Source: Acidobacteriota bacterium (GTDB lineage: Bacteria > Acidobacteriota > Terriglobia > Acidiferrales > UBA7541). Taken from it: a stretch of 7,340 nt of DNA. How positions within the stretch are numbered: position 1 is the stretch's first letter; each line of letters begins with the position of its first letter. A program made the position numbers and the translations under genes. The stretch lies in the NCBI GenBank assembly GCA_003224075.1, contig QHYF01000068.1, positions 1 to 7,340 of the forward strand, read 5' to 3'. Below, piece by piece: positions 5,582 to 7,340 of the stretch. Under the pieces are notes generated by a model. That model searched no databases. It saw only the letters and a list, made by a program, of their open reading frames with translations, and was not told the origin of the DNA.

Positions 5582-6760
5582 ATGGAATCCGCCACAACTC
5601 CTCACATAAGCGCGCTTCGAAAGACGCCGCTGAACGCACTGCACCGCCGCCTGGGCGCAAAGATGGTGAATTTCGGCGGCTGGGATATGCCCGTCGAATA
5701 CCCTTCGAGCGGCGGTTTGATCGCAGAACATAAGGCGGTGCGCGCCAGCGTGGGCGTGTTTGACGTCAGCCACATGGGCGACATTCGAATCCGCAGCGGC
5801 AAGAAGCCGGGCGGAGCGCTGGCGGCGGTGCAGCACATCAGCATGAACGATGCTTCCAAGCTGGCCATCGGCCAGGCGCAGTACTCGGCGATGCTCTATC
5901 CTGAAGGCACGTTTGTGGATGACGTGATCGTGCACCGGCTGGGCGAAGATGACTTCCTGCTGGTGATCAATGCGGGGACGCGCGAGAAAGACGTCAACTG
6001 GGTGCGCGAGAACACGAAGAGTTTCGATTGTGTTGTCGAGGATTTGAGCGACGCCTTCACGCAGCTGGCGATTCAGGGACCGCGAGCCGTTGATGTCATG
6101 CGGAAACTAGCCGACGCGGATTTGAATGGGGTCAAGAATTACTGGTTCACTTATGGAACGGTCTGCGGGCTGAAGAGCACGCTGATCGCGCGCACCGGAT
6201 ACACCGGGGAAGATGGATTTGAGATTTATGTGCCGTCCGATGTCGCGACCAGCGAGAAGGTATGGGGGCACGTGATCGAGGCAGGACGCGAATTCGGAAT
6301 CATTCCCTGCGGCCTGGGATGCCGGAATACGCTGCGCCTGGAATCGAAGATGGCGCTCTATGGCCACGAGATCAGCGACAAGATCAATGTATGGGAAGCC
6401 GGATTGCATCGCTACTGCAAGATGGAGAAGGGTGATTTCATCGGGCGCGCAGCGCTGGAGCGAGCGAACGGGGCGGGAGTGAAGCGCACGCTGGTGGGCC
6501 TCGAGATGGTGGACCGCGGTATTGCGCGTGACGAATACGTCTGCTGCAATGAAGCGGGTGAAGCTATCGGCGTGGTGACGAGCGGCTCGCCTTCGCCCAC
6601 GCTCGGAAAAAACATTGCCCTCGCTTATGTGCCGCCCGCGTTTTCGGCTCTCGGCACGGTTTTGTACGTGGAGATTCGCGGGCAGAAGTGCAAGGCGCAG
6701 GTGGTTCCGACCCCGTTTTACAAGCGGCCGAAAAAAGCGGCGGCGCCGCCTGTGTCCTGA
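5582..6760 (+). CDS. gcvT: Glycine cleavage system T protein (aminomethyltransferase)
   Basis: GcvT takes the aminomethyl group from lipoylated GcvH and, with THF, releases ammonia and makes 5,10-methylene-THF. The 392-residue length is usual for a bacterial T protein (about 360-400). Marks seen are LGAKMVNFGGWDMPVEY (24-40), VFDVSHMG, GTFVDDVIVHR (the Asp pair D113/D114 in the folate-active site), VINAGTREKD, TGYTGEDGFEIY (205 onward), CGLGCRNTLRLE (243-254) and YGHEI (260-264), plus a C-terminal barrel-like GcvT_C region from about 285. The more common RDTLRLE reads RNTLRLE here. The ATG at 5582 is preferred over the in-frame ATG at 5549, which lies on the promoter and would add 11 residues before the family's usual start. 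The ribosome site is weak. gcvH follows after 31 nt. Confidence 0.95.
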   Translation: MESATTPHISALRKTPLNALHRRLGAKMVNFGGWDMPVEYPSSGGLIAEHKAVRASVGVFDVSHMGDIRIRSGKKPGGALAAVQHISMNDASKLAIGQAQYSAMLYPEGTFVDDVIVHRLGEDDFLLVINAGTREKDVNWVRENTKSFDCVVEDLSDAFTQLAIQGPRAVDVMRKLADADLNGVKNYWFTYGTVCGLKSTLIARTGYTGEDGFEIYVPSDVATSEKVWGHVIEAGREFGIIPCGLGCRNTLRLESKMALYGHEISDKINVWEAGLHRYCKMEKGDFIGRAALERANGAGVKRTLVGLEMVDRGIARDEYVCCNEAGEAIGVVTSGSPSPTLGKNIALAYVPPAFSALGTVLYVEIRGQKCKAQVVPTPFYKRPKKAAAPPVS

Positions 6761-6778
6761 ACGAATCGAAATAAATCC

Positions 6779-6784
6779 AAGGAG
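6779..6784 (+). promoter_or_regulatory. Strong Shine-Dalgarno of gcvH
   Basis: AAGGAG lies 7 nt before the ATG at 6792. It fixes that start over the long open extension of the frame upstream, which only reads through the end of gcvT in another frame. Confidence 0.8.
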
Positions 6785-6791
6785 TGGTCTG

Positions 6792-7193
6792 ATGGCATAT
6801 CCGAAGACTTACCGCTACACCAAAGAGCACGAATGGATCGAAGTGAAGGGCGATCTCGCCACGATCGGGATCACCGACTATGCGCAGCATGAACTCGGTG
6901 ACGTGGTCTTCGTCGAGCTGCCGAAGCCTGGAGCGAAGATCGAAACCGGAAAATCCTTTGGGACGGTGGAATCGGTCAAAGCCGTCAGCGAAATCTACGC
7001 GCCGGCTGCGGGTGAAGTGATCGAAGCGAACGCCGAGCTGCAGAACACGCCGGAGAAAATCAACACGGATCCGCACGGCGCGGCGTGGCTGATTAAGATA
7101 CGGCTTATCAATTCGACTGGGATCAGCGACCTGATGGACGCCGCGGCTTACGAAGCTTACATCGCGGACAAAGGCAAGGAAGCCTCGGCCTGA
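6792..7193 (+). CDS. gcvH: Glycine cleavage system H protein (lipoyl carrier)
   Basis: GcvH carries the aminomethyl intermediate on a lipoyl arm between GcvP and GcvT. The 133-residue protein is a normal family length. It opens with YRYTKEHEWIEV, has the GITDYAQHELGDVVFVELP core, and carries the lipoylation motif GTVESVKAVSEIYAPAAGEV with the modified Lys at K63. NTDPHGAAWLIKI follows near the end. All key residues look intact. The TGA 7191-7193 shares its last A with the ATG of gcvPA, so the genes are translationally linked. Lipoylation enzymes are not in the window. Confidence 0.97.
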   Translation: MAYPKTYRYTKEHEWIEVKGDLATIGITDYAQHELGDVVFVELPKPGAKIETGKSFGTVESVKAVSEIYAPAAGEVIEANAELQNTPEKINTDPHGAAWLIKIRLINSTGISDLMDAAAYEAYIADKGKEASA

Positions 7194-7340
7194 TGCGCTA
7201 CCTCCCGAAGAGCCCCGCCGAGCGGCAGGAGATGCTCGCCGCCATCGGCGCAAAATCCGTCAGCGAATTGTTTTCCGGCATTCCAGAGCGCTATCGTCTG
7301 CGCGAACCACTGAAGATTCCGGGGCAGTATTCGGAAGCCG
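7193..7340 (+). CDS. gcvPA: Glycine dehydrogenase (decarboxylating) subunit 1, N-terminal part
   Basis: The first 49 codons are present before the window ends. The start MRYLPKSPAERQEMLAAIG, followed by SVSELFSGIPERYRLREPL, matches the N-terminus of the split P-protein subunit 1 (GcvPA), not the long fused GcvP. The P protein is the pyridoxal-phosphate enzyme that decarboxylates glycine and loads the H protein; the PLP lysine is on the other subunit (GcvPB), which should follow downstream. The ATG overlaps the gcvH stop by one base (TGATG), and an AAGGAAG at 7176-7182 is a reasonable ribosome site. Confidence 0.9.
   Translation, partial: MRYLPKSPAERQEMLAAIGAKSVSELFSGIPERYRLREPLKIPGQYSEA

Noticed and set aside
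5409..5660. N-terminal extension of the zinc-ribbon protein to 5660
   Set aside because: It would run across the gcvT promoter and into gcvT coding sequence, and its composition (Arg/Pro/Gly-rich) is unlike the Cys-rich domain.
6564..7253. Antisense open frame (229 codons) across gcvT/gcvH
   Set aside because: Arg-rich shadow of two well-recognised genes, with no ribosome site or family resemblance.

Overview
The window is a gene-dense, GC-rich stretch of bacterial chromosome. Gene order, codon use and protein style most resemble Acidobacteriota: a fused FtcD downstream of HutI, a split-type glycine cleavage cluster gcvT-gcvH-gcvPA, and small proteins of a kind I associate with that phylum. 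The phylum call is inference from remembered family resemblance, not a search. I see no mobile element, CRISPR array, rRNA or tRNA.

Region 1 (1-160) is the 3' end of a + strand gene whose tail looks like an NmrA/atypical short-chain dehydrogenase protein. Region 2 (about 285-4796) is a likely histidine-degradation transcription unit. It has a sigma70-like promoter just before hutI, then hutI (imidazolonepropionase), a small two-helix membrane protein with a Pro/Lys-rich tail overlapping hutI and ftcD, then ftcD (fused glutamate formimidoyltransferase / formimidoyl-THF cyclodeaminase). A secreted protein of unknown function follows with its own strong Shine-Dalgarno, and the unit ends at a very strong intrinsic terminator built on a 26-bp perfect palindrome.

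Region 3 (4811-5408, minus strand) is a two-gene unit: a 59-residue ten-cysteine zinc-ribbon-like protein, then, overlapping by 11 nt, a 142-residue protein with the outline of an anti-sigma/RsbW-type GHKL ATPase but lacking the usual ATP-binding residues. Region 4 (5530-7340, + strand) is the glycine cleavage operon: promoter, gcvT, gcvH and the beginning of gcvPA, which runs off the window.

Metabolically, both long + strand units feed the tetrahydrofolate one-carbon pool. HutI makes formiminoglutamate and FtcD moves its formimino group to THF and deaminates it to 5,10-methenyl-THF; the glycine cleavage system makes 5,10-methylene-THF. hutH and hutU are not in the window. The least explained items are the membrane protein locked between hutI and ftcD, the secreted protein at the end of the same unit, and the zinc-ribbon/degenerate ATPase pair. 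No clearly novel large system is evident.
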